NCBI RefSeq assembly: GCF_001575205.1
Contig: NZ_LSRE01000048.1
Coordinates: 1-64,000 of the forward strand
Reading direction: 5' to 3'
DNA from: Tsukamurella pseudospumae
Lineage (GTDB): Bacteria > Actinomycetota > Actinomycetes > Mycobacteriales > Mycobacteriaceae
Length of the DNA: 64,000 nucleotides
How positions within the stretch are numbered: the stretch's first letter is position 1; each line of letters opens with the position of its first letter. Of this stretch, positions 35,785 to 44,926 are shown one piece after another. Both the position numbers and the translations under genes were made by a program. The notes under the pieces were generated by a model, which was not told where the DNA came from, did not search any database, and worked only from the letters and a program-made list of their open reading frames with translations.

Positions 35785-36639
35785 ATGACCACTGCCACCG
35801 CCCCCGTGGAATCGATCACCCTCGTCGCCGACGGCGTGTCCCTCGCCGCCCGCATCGCCCGGCCGGCCGGCGTCTCGCGCGCCCTGATCCTCGCCGTACA
35901 CGGCGGCACCTACGACTCCGAGTACTTCCAGGTCGGCGACGATTCCCTCCTCACCATCGCGCCCGCCCTCGGCCACACCGTGGTCGCCGTGGACCGCCCG
36001 GGCTACGGCGGCAGCGCGGACGTCGCAGCGGACCGGCTGGGTTTCGACGCCCAGGCGAAGATCCTCACCGCCGCGATGGACGGCCTGGCGGCGAGCTTCG
36101 ACCTGCCGGTCGTGCTCGTGGGCCACTCGATCGGCGGCATGCTCGCGCTGCTGGTGGCGGCGTCGTCGAGCACGCCCCGCGGCGTCGAGGTCAGCGGCCT
36201 CGGCGAGTTGTGGCAGCCCGGCATTCGCGAGATGTGGGGCGGCCTGCGCGGCGACGCCCCGTCGATCGCCCTGCCGCCCGAGGCGCACGCCGGCGTCATG
36301 CTGGGACCGGAGGGCACCTACCCCGCCTCGGCGATCGCGCGCGACGGAGAACTGTTGCGCCCCATGCCGATGCCCGAGCTGTACGACGTCGTCGACTGGG
36401 CCGACCGGCTGCCCGCGGTCGGCGCCGCCGTCAGCGCGCCGGTCCGGCTCACGTTCGCGGCGCACGACAACATCTGGCGCTCCGACGACGAGGCCGTCGC
36501 CGCCGTCGCGCGGCACTTCACCGCCGCGCCCTTCGCCACCGCGCTGATGGCGGGCGTCGGCCACTCCATCGAGCTGCACCACCTGGCCCGCGCCTACGTG
36601 CTGAGCCAGCTCTCGTTCGTCGAGCAGGTCATCGCCTGA
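35785..36639 (+). CDS. Alpha/beta hydrolase, 284 residues
   Basis: ATG with AAGGAG eight bases upstream. Oxyanion segment LAVHGGTYDSEYF near 40, nucleophile Ser115 in LVGHSIGGMLALL, acid AAHDNIW near 225, His in GVGHSIELHH near 258. A complete catalytic triad. Transcribed divergently from the ligase with the operators between them, so it is likely co-regulated. Candidate for thioester hydrolysis after hydroxylation or for a C-C bond hydrolase step. Substrate unknown. Confidence 0.85.
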   Translation: MTTATAPVESITLVADGVSLAARIARPAGVSRALILAVHGGTYDSEYFQVGDDSLLTIAPALGHTVVAVDRPGYGGSADVAADRLGFDAQAKILTAAMDGLAASFDLPVVLVGHSIGGMLALLVAASSSTPRGVEVSGLGELWQPGIREMWGGLRGDAPSIALPPEAHAGVMLGPEGTYPASAIARDGELLRPMPMPELYDVVDWADRLPAVGAAVSAPVRLTFAAHDNIWRSDDEAVAAVARHFTAAPFATALMAGVGHSIELHHLARAYVLSQLSFVEQVIA

Positions 36640-36658
36640 GCCCGGTGGCCCCGCCACT

Positions 36659-37684
36659 TCAGGCCGGGACCACCGGAACCACCCCGACCGAGCGGCCCGC
36701 GGCGTCGAGGAGGTGACCCATGCGTTTGATGTGCCTCAGTGCCAGCATGCGGTCCACAACCTCGATGCCGCGGGCCTGCGCGCTGAGCTGACCTTCGAGC
36801 CGGTGCAACTCGCCTGGCGAGCGGACCCACAACGATACGAACAGGTTCGCGGTCCCGCCGGTCAGGGCGGCACAGAGCCGGACCTCGGGCATTCCGGCGA
36901 ACCCGCTCATCACCGCCTCGAGTTCCGCGGGCGGGACCCGGCACCAGATCGCCGCCGACACGGGCCAGCCGCTGAGCGCCTGCGCCACTTCGCAGCGCAG
37001 GCTCACCGCGCCGTTCGCGATGAGACGCTGCACGCGGCGCCGCACGGTGCTGATCCCCAGCCCGGACAGGGCAGCCAGCTCGCTGTATCCCGCCCGCGCA
37101 TCGCGCCCGAGCTCGGTGACCAACAGCACGTCGTGCTCGTCGAGCCGCATCGGATGGAAGCGCACCTCGGTGCGATCCTCCGCCAGCCGCCGGACGGCGT
37201 CGGGCTCGACGGCACGCAACCGCCAACCGCCGCCCTCGACGGCGACCACGGTCGCCAGTTGCACCCGCACCGCGCGGATGCCGTCGATGGCCTCCAGTTC
37301 CTCGGACAACACCCCGGAGAGGGCGGACAATCCGCTCGCCAGAACGCTCACCAGAAGGTCACGGCCGCCGGTCGCGTGCTCGATCGTGGCGGCCCACGGT
37401 CGTTCGGCGAGCGCGTCCGCGACGGCCGTACGAGCGCCAACGCGACAGCCCACCTCGATGAACGCCACGAACGGCACCCCGGCCGGGGTCGCGCGCGGAT
37501 AGGCCGAGACCCAGACCCGCCCGGAGGCGGCAAGGGACTTCCAGGTGCGCGCCACCGTCGACGGATCCACGCCGAGCGCCTCGCCCGCACGCGACCAGGA
37601 GACACGCGGGTCGACCTGCAGCACGTTGATCAATCTCAGCTCCAGATCGGATAGCTCGGCAGATTCCTGCACTGGACTGATCAT
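36659..37684 (-). CDS. Double-domain Lrp/AsnC-type regulator
   Basis: 341 residues, twice the normal length. Two AsnC HTH units: DLELRLINVLQVDPRVSWSR near 12 and DVLLVTELGRDARAGYSELA near 185, each followed by a RAM-like sensor domain (VPFVAFIEVGCRVGARTAVA; VSAAIWCRVPPAELEAVMSG). Such fused Lrp proteins occur in actinobacteria. It is convergent with the hydrolase and divergent from the MHS transporter, so transporter control is likely. Ligand, probably an amino acid or related acid, is unknown. Confidence 0.88.
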   Translation of the reverse strand: MISPVQESAELSDLELRLINVLQVDPRVSWSRAGEALGVDPSTVARTWKSLAASGRVWVSAYPRATPAGVPFVAFIEVGCRVGARTAVADALAERPWAATIEHATGGRDLLVSVLASGLSALSGVLSEELEAIDGIRAVRVQLATVVAVEGGGWRLRAVEPDAVRRLAEDRTEVRFHPMRLDEHDVLLVTELGRDARAGYSELAALSGLGISTVRRRVQRLIANGAVSLRCEVAQALSGWPVSAAIWCRVPPAELEAVMSGFAGMPEVRLCAALTGGTANLFVSLWVRSPGELHRLEGQLSAQARGIEVVDRMLALRHIKRMGHLLDAAGRSVGVVPVVPA

Positions 37685-37781
37685 TTCGGCAATCTACACC
37701 AGATTTTCGAGTTGATGTGATGCGGCTCACCACCATTGCGAGCAGCGCCGCAGGCCGGCGGAATGAAAGGACCACACCGCC

Positions 37782-39116
37782 ATGACAACCACGTCACCCA
37801 TCGAGGCCCCACCCCGTGACCGCGGCCGATCCCGGCGAGAGCTGACCGCCTCGACCGTGGGCTCGATCGTGGAATCCTTCGACTGGAACATCTACGCCGT
37901 TCTCGCCCCGTTCTTCGCGGCATCGGTGTTCGGCGATGGCAGTGGGAAGCTGCTGGCCGCGTACGCCGGCTTCGCCGTCGGCTTCCTCGCCCGCCCGGTG
38001 GGCAGCATTGTGATCGGCCGGTTCAGCGATCGCTACGGCCGCCGCCTGGGCCTCCTTGTGAGCATGAGCGGCATCGCCCTCGCGAGCCTGGGGATCGCAC
38101 TGTTGCCCACCGCCGCCGCGGTCGGCGTGCTCGCCGGCGTACTGGCCGTCGTCCTGCGCCTGATCCAGGGGCTCGCGTACGGGGGCGAAACCCCGACGGT
38201 GGCCGCCTATGTGACCGAGGCCGCTCCCGTCCACATGCGGTGGCGCTACAGCGCAGTCGCGTACGGCGGCATCGTGATCGGATCCCTGCTCGCGTTCGGA
38301 ACGATCGCCGCCATGTACGCGATCTTCGGCAGGGAGGCCCTCAACGACGGTGCCTGGCGCTGGGGATTCGTCGCCGCTGCCGCAGTGGGACTGTTCGCGA
38401 TCTGGGTGCGCCGCAGCGCCCCCGAGACCGAATCCTTCGAGGCGATGACCGCCGAGCTCGGCACGAAGCGCCCTCCCATCGGCACCGTCTTCCGAGAGCA
38501 CCGCTGGGCCTGCCTGGCAATGCTGGGAATGACGATCTCCGGCACCATCCCGTTCTACTTCGCGCTGCTCTACATGCCGGTGTACGGCGACAACATCGGC
38601 GTCACGTCGAAGGAGTCGGCGTCGAGCTTCATGACGCTCACCCTGGCCCTCGTCCTGGTCACGATGCTCGCACTGGGCTGGCTCGCCGATCAGGTCGGCA
38701 TTCTGGTCGTTCTCCGCATCGGCTACGTCCTGCAGATCCTGCTCACCGCTCCCCTGCTGCTGGCTCTGAAGGCCGGGTCCATGCCCTTCTGGGTGGTCGC
38801 GCTGGTGCTGGGCCTGCTGGTGGCGCCGGCGATGACGGCGATCAACGTCTACGGCGGGCTGCTCTTCCCGCCCGCACTGCGCGCGGTGGGCGGCGGCATC
38901 GTCAACGCCACCACGGTCGCGGTCTTCGGCGGTACCTTCCCGCTGCTCGCCGAGTGGCTCCACGAGCGCGGCGGCTACGGCGTGCTGCCCTACTACGTGA
39001 CCTTCGCGTCGATCGCCGGACTGCTCGGCACCTTCGCCGCGTTGCGCTCGCCGTCCTTCGTCGCCGCGATCCGCGGGAACACCGCCACCATCGCACCGAC
39101 CGCTGTCACCGCCTGA
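37782..39116 (+). CDS. MHS-family major facilitator (organic acid:H+ symporter)
   Basis: 444 residues, twelve membrane helices. STVGSIVESFDWNIYAVLAP is the metabolite:H+ symporter opening; GFLARPVGSIVIGRFSDRYG has the MFS GR(F)SDRxGRR motif between helices 2 and 3; IQGLAYGGETPTVAAYVTEA follows in helix 4. MHS proteins import dicarboxylates, shikimate, and aromatic acids. Divergent from the Lrp regulator, 97 bases apart. Likely uptake system for the substrate of the catabolic cluster. Confidence 0.9.
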   Translation: MTTTSPIEAPPRDRGRSRRELTASTVGSIVESFDWNIYAVLAPFFAASVFGDGSGKLLAAYAGFAVGFLARPVGSIVIGRFSDRYGRRLGLLVSMSGIALASLGIALLPTAAAVGVLAGVLAVVLRLIQGLAYGGETPTVAAYVTEAAPVHMRWRYSAVAYGGIVIGSLLAFGTIAAMYAIFGREALNDGAWRWGFVAAAAVGLFAIWVRRSAPETESFEAMTAELGTKRPPIGTVFREHRWACLAMLGMTISGTIPFYFALLYMPVYGDNIGVTSKESASSFMTLTLALVLVTMLALGWLADQVGILVVLRIGYVLQILLTAPLLLALKAGSMPFWVVALVLGLLVAPAMTAINVYGGLLFPPALRAVGGGIVNATTVAVFGGTFPLLAEWLHERGGYGVLPYYVTFASIAGLLGTFAALRSPSFVAAIRGNTATIAPTAVTA

Positions 39117-39168
39117 ACCACAGCCGCTGGCCCACCCACGAACACCCACCCGCACAAGGAGATCCACC

Positions 39169-39957
39169 ATGCCCTACGCACCCTCCGGCGACATCGACGT
39201 CTACTACGAGACCGCCGGCTCAGGCCACCCGCTGTTCTTCGTCCACGGCGGTGGCGGCAACACGATGTGCTGGTTCCAACAGGTCCCCTACTTCGCCGAG
39301 AGGTACCGGGTGATCACCGTGGACCTGCGCGGATTCAAGAACTCGCGGTGCCCGCCCGAGCAGTCGCATCCGCGCCACTACCCCGACGACATCCTCGCGA
39401 TCATGAACGCCGAGGGCATCGACCGGGCCGCGTTCTGCTGCCAGTCACTCGGCGCGTGGGCGGGCCTGCCACTGGCGGCCCGGCACCCGGAACGGGTCTC
39501 GGCGCTGTTCATCAACGGCTCACCGACGCCCGCCTACTCACCGCAGAACTGGGAGGTGCTCCGGACCGCGGGCGACACCTTCAACGCCGGCCACGGCGGC
39601 AACCGCGGCGGCGACGACGCGGCGGTCGGGTGGAACCGCACTTTCGTCAAGGAGCACCCGGAGGTGTTCTTCCTCTACAGCCGGATCAAGGAACTCAACC
39701 CCGGCTTCGACGCACGCACCATGCAGGACGACGACATCAAGCTGTTCCCCGAGGATCTCGCCGGCTTCACCACCCCGACCCTGATGGCCGGCGGCTCCCA
39801 CGACGACTTCCTCACGCCCACGAGTCACCTGCACGTGGCGACGCTCATCCCCGGCGCCGTCCCGCACACCTTCGAGGAGTCCGGCCACTCGGCCTATTTC
39901 GAGACTCCCGGGGAGTTCAACGCGGTGCTGGAGTCGTTCCTCGCGCGCCACGTCTGA
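39169..39957 (+). CDS. Alpha/beta hydrolase, 262 residues
   Basis: ATG with AAGGAG eight bases upstream and 52 bases after the transporter, so co-transcribed. DVYYETAGSGHPLFFVHGGG holds the oxyanion HGGG; nucleophile Ser93 is in FCCQSLGAWAGL, where the first Gly of GxSxG is Cys; acid in GGSHDDFLTP near 207; His in EESGHSAYF near 245. The fold resembles C-C hydrolases and haloperoxidase-like esterases. Pairs with the transporter for processing an imported compound. Confidence 0.86.
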   Translation: MPYAPSGDIDVYYETAGSGHPLFFVHGGGGNTMCWFQQVPYFAERYRVITVDLRGFKNSRCPPEQSHPRHYPDDILAIMNAEGIDRAAFCCQSLGAWAGLPLAARHPERVSALFINGSPTPAYSPQNWEVLRTAGDTFNAGHGGNRGGDDAAVGWNRTFVKEHPEVFFLYSRIKELNPGFDARTMQDDDIKLFPEDLAGFTTPTLMAGGSHDDFLTPTSHLHVATLIPGAVPHTFEESGHSAYFETPGEFNAVLESFLARHV

Positions 39958-39971
39958 CCGAGTTCCGATGT

Positions 39972-40006
39972 GCTCCGAACACGACCGCACAGGTCGGGTT
40001 CGGAGC
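39972..40006. terminator. Bidirectional hairpin between hydrolase and ftsY
   Basis: GCTCCGAACACGACC and GGTCGGGTTCGGAGC pair at 14 of 15 positions around GCACA. The genes on both sides end within 15 bases of it and converge. Confidence 0.8.
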
Positions 40007-40015
40007 GCAATCGTG

Positions 40016-41527
40016 TCAGCCGAGCAGCGCGTCGACGAACGCGGTGGGCTCGAACGGCGCCAGATCGTCGGCACCCTCGCCCAGGCCCACCAGCTTCACC
40101 GGCACGCCCAGCTCGTGCTGCACGGCGTAGACGATGCCGCCCTTGGCGGTGCCGTCCAGTTTGGTCAGCACCACGCCGGTGATGTCCACGACCTCGGCGA
40201 ACACCTTCGCCTGGACGAGACCGTTCTGCCCGATGGTGGCGTCGAGGACCAGCAGCACCTCGTCGACCTTGGCCTTCTTCTCAACGACGCGCTTGACCTT
40301 GTCCAGCTCGTCCATCAGGCCGGTCTTGGTGTGCAGGCGGCCGGCGGTGTCGATCATGACGACGTCGACGCCCTCCTCCGTGCCCTTCGCGACCGCGTCG
40401 AAGGCGACGGCCGCCGGGTCGGCGCCCTCCTTGCCGCGCACGATGCCCGCACCCACCCGCTCGCCCCAGGTCTGCAGCTGGTCGGCGGCGGCGGCGCGGA
40501 AGGTGTCCGCCGCGCCCAGCAGCACGCGCCGGCCATCGGCGACGAGCACGCGCGCCAGCTTGCCGGTCGTGGTGGTCTTGCCCGTTCCGTTGACGCCCAC
40601 CACCAGCAGCACCGACGGTGCGCCGGCGTGCGGCAGCGCCCGGATGCTGCGGTCGTACTCGGGGTGCAGTTCCTCGACGAGCACCTGCCGCAGGAGCGCG
40701 CGGGCCTCGGCGGCACTGCCGACGCCCTGCGTCGCGATCCGGTCGCGCAGCTTCTCCACGACGGCCATCGTGGTGGGGGTGCCGAGGTCGGCGAGCAGCA
40801 GCGTGTCCTCGATCTCCTCCCACGAATCCTCGTCGAGGTCGCCCGCGCCGAGCAGGCCCAGCAGCGACGCGCCGACCGTCGACTGCGAGCGCGCGAGCCG
40901 GCCCTTGAGCCGGTCCAGGCGCCCCGCTGTCGGGGCGATCTCGTCCAGCTGCGGGGCCGACGGTGCCGCCTCCGCCGCCGGAACCTCGGCCTCCGCGGGC
41001 GCGGCAGGCGCGGCAGGCGCGGCGGGTGCCTCGGTCTCCGCAGGAGCCTCGGGCTCGGCGGGAGACTCGGGCTCCGCGGGCGCGTCGACGACCTCGGGAG
41101 CCGCGTCCTCGAGCTCCTCGATCTCCGTCGGCGCCTGCGGCTCAACTTCCGCGATGGTCGGGTCGATGTCCTCGGCCTCGGCGAGGCGGGCGTCCTCCTG
41201 CGCCTGGACGGCCTCCGCGGCCTCCTGGTCCCGCGACTCCTGCAGGTCCTTGAGCGAGATCTTCGGCGCCGCCTCGGGTGCGGCTTCCGGCACGGGCGGA
41301 GCCTTCGGCACCAGCGGCACAGCCTCCGCCTCGCGAGTGCCCTCACTGAAGGAGAATCCGCCGCCGGCCTTGTAGCCGCCGGACTTGTCGAGGCTCTTCG
41401 GCTCCGGCGTCTCGTCCTTGAGCGACACACGGCGCCGCTTGTTGAGGTAGAAGCCGGTGGCCAGCGCCGCCAGCACCAGCAGGATGACGACGACGGCGAC
41501 CAGGATCGCGACGGTGGTTGTACTCAC
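40016..41527 (-). CDS. ftsY: SRP receptor GTPase FtsY
   Basis: 503 residues from a GTG that gives the usual actinobacterial N-terminus, [20 protein letters not shown], a membrane helix. An acidic Ala/Pro/Glu linker (about 45-195) follows. The NG domain has [10 protein letters not shown] (about 310), [19 protein letters not shown] (about 392) and [15 protein letters not shown] (about 455). FtsY pairs with Ffh to dock ribosomes at the translocon. In relatives amt is its direct downstream neighbour; the catabolic cluster separates them here. Confidence 0.96.
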   Translation of the reverse strand: MSTTTVAILVAVVVILLVLAALATGFYLNKRRRVSLKDETPEPKSLDKSGGYKAGGGFSFSEGTREAEAVPLVPKAPPVPEAAPEAAPKISLKDLQESRDQEAAEAVQAQEDARLAEAEDIDPTIAEVEPQAPTEIEELEDAAPEVVDAPAEPESPAEPEAPAETEAPAAPAAPAAPAEAEVPAAEAAPSAPQLDEIAPTAGRLDRLKGRLARSQSTVGASLLGLLGAGDLDEDSWEEIEDTLLLADLGTPTTMAVVEKLRDRIATQGVGSAAEARALLRQVLVEELHPEYDRSIRALPHAGAPSVLLVVGVNGTGKTTTTGKLARVLVADGRRVLLGAADTFRAAAADQLQTWGERVGAGIVRGKEGADPAAVAFDAVAKGTEEGVDVVMIDTAGRLHTKTGLMDELDKVKRVVEKKAKVDEVLLVLDATIGQNGLVQAKVFAEVVDITGVVLTKLDGTAKGGIVYAVQHELGVPVKLVGLGEGADDLAPFEPTAFVDALLG

Positions 41528-41713
41528 GCCTCGACTGTAGTCAACGCCCTCCGGCCGCCCGCGCCCCACGCGAGGCCAAGGCCGCGGAGGTCGTGCGATG
41601 GACATCACGGATCCCGGATCGCGGTGATCGCAACCCTTCGCGCGCCGTACGACCGCAACTAGCGTTCAGCTTCCATCGGGCTCCTCACCTCCTGAAGAAA
41701 GCGAGATCGCCCC

Positions 41714-42310
41714 ATGCGCAATCCTCTTCCCCGCCGGACCTTCGTCGCCGCCGTGGCCGTGACGGCGGCCGCCGCGGCCGGCGTCGTCGCCGCGCCCGCC
41801 GCGAACGCCGACACCCTCACAGGCACGTTCTCGATCGACTCGGGTTCCTACTTCCGGATGATCCTGCCCAGCGGCACCGCCTCGGGCCCGTTCCTCGCGA
41901 ACGGCAACTCGACCAGCTCCGACAAGACGATCACCCCGCTCTCCGGATCCCTGACCTCGGGTTCGTACCAGGGGCAGGTCACTTCGCCGCGCACCTTCTT
42001 CGGCTCCGACTTCGTGACCTCGACCAAGGCCACCGATCCACAGACCAGCTCGGCGACCGCCGTCCCGACGATCACCCGCAACGGCTCGTCGCTGTCGGGT
42101 GATCTGTCCGCGTTCGGCGTCGCCTGGAACGGGCAGGTCTTCAACCAGGGCGCGCCGAAGCCGGGCGGAGGCCTCCCCGGCAAGACGAGCCGCATCACGG
42201 GCTCGATCAACGGCTCCAGCTACACCCTCACCTGGACCAGCCAGATCGTCGGCGGACCGTTCAACAACTTCACCGGCCTGTGGCATCTCACCGGTACGTA
42301 CAGCAAGTAG
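41714..42310 (+). CDS. Exported protein with a repeated unknown domain (first of five-gene operon)
   Basis: 198 residues. Signal peptide MRNPLPRRTFVAAVAVTAAA ending near ANA (about 32); the twin Arg hints at Tat export. The mature domain is beta-rich: SYFRMILPSGTASGPF, TFFGSDFVTSTKATDPQ, FNQGAPKPGGG, and TWTSQIVGGPFNNFTGLWHL near the end. The same blocks recur in the lipoprotein two genes later, so the two are paralogues. No Cys. First gene of a unit continuing through an ABC protein. No family name known to me. Confidence 0.8.
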   Translation: MRNPLPRRTFVAAVAVTAAAAAGVVAAPAANADTLTGTFSIDSGSYFRMILPSGTASGPFLANGNSTSSDKTITPLSGSLTSGSYQGQVTSPRTFFGSDFVTSTKATDPQTSSATAVPTITRNGSSLSGDLSAFGVAWNGQVFNQGAPKPGGGLPGKTSRITGSINGSSYTLTWTSQIVGGPFNNFTGLWHLTGTYSK

Positions 42311-43278
42311 CGGCTCCCCGCGCGGCGGCGCTGCTCGGGGGCGTCCCCCGGCTGCGCGCCGTCGCGCCCCCGCGCACTGCTGCGGTTCCGTCCGCCCGAC
42401 GGTGGCCGGCCTGGTTCCTGCTGATCGCGGGCGTCGCCCTCGCCCTCGGCTCCGTCGCCGGTGGCCTCCCCACGACGACGGCGGGCGCGACCAAGATGCT
42501 CGACGCCTTCGCGCCGCACCTCACTGCGGAATCGCTGGATCGCCTCGACGGTGACGTCGACGCGATCGCCCGATTCGGCGCGGCGATCCACGCGGACGCC
42601 GCCGCCGGGCGGCTCGCGGCGGCGCCGCGGACCGTCGACTACGCGAACCGGTCGGCGGAGGTCGAGGCGAACGCGCGGGACCTGCTCGCGTCGGCGCGGG
42701 CCGCGAAGCCCGATGTCGATGCCCTCTCGCGGATCCGTGGGCTCGGCACGCTCCCCCAGCTGCTCCTGCTGATCGGGATCGCGCTCGCCGTCGCGGGGGC
42801 GGTCCTCGTCCGCTCCCGATCCGCCTCGCCACGTCGGTGGGCGACCGCTGCCACGGTGGTCTGCGCCGGCGTACTCCTCGTCCATCCGTTCGCCTCCGGG
42901 CTGGTGGGCGGGGCCGGGTCGGCGGGGCGCGTGATCGACCGGTTCGCGCCGATCATGACCGAGCAGCAGGTGGTCCGCCTCCAGCACGACTTCCTCACCC
43001 TGGTCGGCGCGGTCGGCGAGATCGACCGCGGCACCGCGGTCCGCCGCACGCCGGAGATCCGCGCCTTCACGGCCTCCTGGCAGACGGTGTCCTCCGACCT
43101 CGCGTCGCTCACCGGTGCGATCAACGACAACCTCCCCGACTACCGGCGCCTGGCATCGACCAACGCCGCCCTGCCGACCCCCGGAGGGACCTTCGCGGTC
43201 CTGCCGTGGGCGGAGCTCGTCCTCGGCATCGCCGTGGCGGGCGCGCTGGTCGGGACCCGACGAAAGACCCTCTCATGA
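42280..43278 (+). CDS. Four-helix membrane protein of the export/ABC operon
   Basis: 332 residues from a GTG overlapping the previous gene by 31 bases; other starts would lose the first helix. Helices: WPAWFLLIAGVALALGSVAG (about 42), LPQLLLLIGIALAVAGAVLV (about 157), ATAATVVCAGVLLVHPFASG (about 187) and LPWAELVLGIAVAGALVGT (about 306). The two loops outside (60-155 and 210-300) are helical and similar in pattern (DAFAPHLTAESLDRLDGDVD; DRFAPIMTEQQVVRLQHDFL), an internal duplication. Each half is loop plus helix pair. Function unknown. Confidence 0.75.
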   Translation: MASHRYVQQVAAPRAAALLGGVPRLRAVAPPRTAAVPSARRWPAWFLLIAGVALALGSVAGGLPTTTAGATKMLDAFAPHLTAESLDRLDGDVDAIARFGAAIHADAAAGRLAAAPRTVDYANRSAEVEANARDLLASARAAKPDVDALSRIRGLGTLPQLLLLIGIALAVAGAVLVRSRSASPRRWATAATVVCAGVLLVHPFASGLVGGAGSAGRVIDRFAPIMTEQQVVRLQHDFLTLVGAVGEIDRGTAVRRTPEIRAFTASWQTVSSDLASLTGAINDNLPDYRRLASTNAALPTPGGTFAVLPWAELVLGIAVAGALVGTRRKTLS

Positions 43279-44135
43279 CAGTGCTCTCAGCTCTGCGATC
43301 GATCACGCGGCGCTCCGTCGCGACCGCGCTCGTCGCCGTGGTCGCCGCGATGTCCGCGGCCTGCGGCTCCCCCGCCCCGTCGCAGCCGGAGACTCCGGAG
43401 CACCTGGTCGGGCTGTTCCGTTTCACCCCGGGTGGTTTCGCCGACGGTAAGCCGACGGGCACGTACTTCAAGATGGCGATCGTGGGCGGCACGGCAGACG
43501 GGCCGTTCGTGAACAACGCCAACTCGCCGATCGACGACGGCCGCGTCACCGCCCTGAAGCCGGGCACAGCGGGCGGCCTGCGCACCGGCGCGTACCAGTC
43601 GGAGGCGAAACCGGGCTTCGGCAACGGTGATTCGCTCTCGGGCTCGGTGATCACGCCGACGAAATTCTTCGACGTGCTGTTCGGAATCTCGACCAACGCC
43701 GTCGATCCGCAGACCCGCGCGCCCCTCCCGGCGCCCTCGGTGTCCCGCACCGGAACACGTCTGACCGCGGACGTCTCCGCCTGGGCGGCGTCGTGGAACA
43801 ACCAGGAGTTCAACCAGGGCGCTCCGAAACCGGTGCCGCGCACCGACGCCGCCGCGGCCGGCCAGGAAGGGGTGGCGAAGGCCTGGGACGTCGTCTCGCA
43901 GCGCTGGCTGGCCCAGCCCGCCGCCGCGAAGTCCACCGGCCCCACCGCGAGCGGCACCTTCGACCCCGCGACGCGTCGCTTCACCCTCGACTGGACGAGC
44001 CACATCCAGGGCGGCCCGTTCAACGACTTCACCGGCGTCTGGCACCTCGAGGGCGTCTTCGAGCCCGGCGTCCCGCCCACCGCCGCCGGTGTGCCCGCGT
44101 CTCCTCATTCCTCCGCACCGAAGAAGGCACCATGA
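43275..44135 (+). CDS. Lipoprotein paralogue of the first exported protein
   Basis: 286 residues. Signal VATALVAVVAAMSAACGS has a lipobox with Cys near residue 31. The mature part repeats the domain of the first gene: TGTYFKMAIVGGTADGPF, NQEFNQGAPKPVPRTDA and DWTSHIQGGPFNDFTGVWHL. Between the blocks an insert of about 50 residues (GQEGVAKAWDVVSQRWLAQP) is new. The ATG overlaps the membrane-protein stop by four bases. It would sit on the outer face of the membrane and could be a binding or partner protein for the ABC component. Confidence 0.82.
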   Translation: MTVLSALRSITRRSVATALVAVVAAMSAACGSPAPSQPETPEHLVGLFRFTPGGFADGKPTGTYFKMAIVGGTADGPFVNNANSPIDDGRVTALKPGTAGGLRTGAYQSEAKPGFGNGDSLSGSVITPTKFFDVLFGISTNAVDPQTRAPLPAPSVSRTGTRLTADVSAWAASWNNQEFNQGAPKPVPRTDAAAAGQEGVAKAWDVVSQRWLAQPAAAKSTGPTASGTFDPATRRFTLDWTSHIQGGPFNDFTGVWHLEGVFEPGVPPTAAGVPASPHSSAPKKAP

Positions 44136-44926
44136 CCCGGAATCCGCCCGCGCTCGTCCGCACCGCCGTCGCCGCCACGCTCGCGGTGACGGTCCCTGTC
44201 GCGGGTGTCGCGACGGCGGTCCCGACGCCGAAACCGGCACCGGCTCCGACCAGTTCCTCCGCTGCGCCGTCCGCCGCGGCGAAGCCCACCGGGGCGGCGT
44301 CGTCAGCGGCGAAACCCGGCGGGGCGGCGTCCACCGTCGTACCCGGCGTGAATCCCGCCGACATCCAGTGCCCGCTCGGCTGGCCCAAACCTCGGGAGAA
44401 GGGCGGGCTGGCCTCCCTCATCCTGCTGGCGCCCGCCGCCGGCGCGTTCACCGACGAGGCCTTCGCCGCCGGCCAGGCCTACGACCCGATCCTCAGCCTG
44501 TTCGGCCCCTTCCTCGCCGCGATCAAGCCGGTGATCGAGCAGTCACAGCCTGCACTCGCGGGCCCCGTCGGAGCGCTCAACGCCGCGGAACAGGCCGTCT
44601 ACGACGCGATCAAGCCGCTCTACGCGCAGTACCGGCCCACCGTCATCGAGGCCTTGACCAAGGCCGGCGACGACCTCGCCCCGGCGCTGCAGGAGCTCGC
44701 CGCCACGCCCGCCGCCGCGTGCCTCGTGGCCTGGCAGGACCAGGTGCTGGTCGGCCTGCAGACCGGGAAGTGGTCGCCCATCGCCACCGGCGGTCTGGCC
44801 GCGCTCGGCGAGCTCGCCGCGAGCGGCAGGGGTGGCACTCCCGCGAAAGCGACACCTCCCGTCAAGCCGTCCACCAAGCCCGCCACGGCCAAGCCCGGCA
44901 CGGCCGTCGCCGCGAAGCCGCGGTGA
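44132..44926 (+). CDS. Secreted Ala/Pro-rich protein with helical domain
   Basis: 264 residues. Signal segment RTAVAATLAVTVPVAGVATA, then an Ala/Pro/Ser/Lys linker, then a helical domain with two Cys: DIQCPLGWPKPREKG near 85 and AAACLVAWQDQVLVGLQTGK near 200. A basic Lys/Pro/Ala tail ends the protein. ATG and stop overlap neighbours by four bases on each side. Linker and tail look cell-wall spanning. No family known. Confidence 0.78.
   Translation: MTRNPPALVRTAVAATLAVTVPVAGVATAVPTPKPAPAPTSSSAAPSAAAKPTGAASSAAKPGGAASTVVPGVNPADIQCPLGWPKPREKGGLASLILLAPAAGAFTDEAFAAGQAYDPILSLFGPFLAAIKPVIEQSQPALAGPVGALNAAEQAVYDAIKPLYAQYRPTVIEALTKAGDDLAPALQELAATPAAACLVAWQDQVLVGLQTGKWSPIATGGLAALGELAASGRGGTPAKATPPVKPSTKPATAKPGTAVAAKPR

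Noticed and set aside
37794-39170. Minus-strand frame opposite the MHS transporter
   Set aside because: His/Asp/Gly-rich low-complexity product, mirror of a clear transporter.
40016-41608. A longer FtsY from an ATG at 41608
   Set aside because: The GTG at 41527 gives the usual FtsY N-terminus ahead of the membrane helix; the upstream residues are Arg/Pro-rich and unlike the family.
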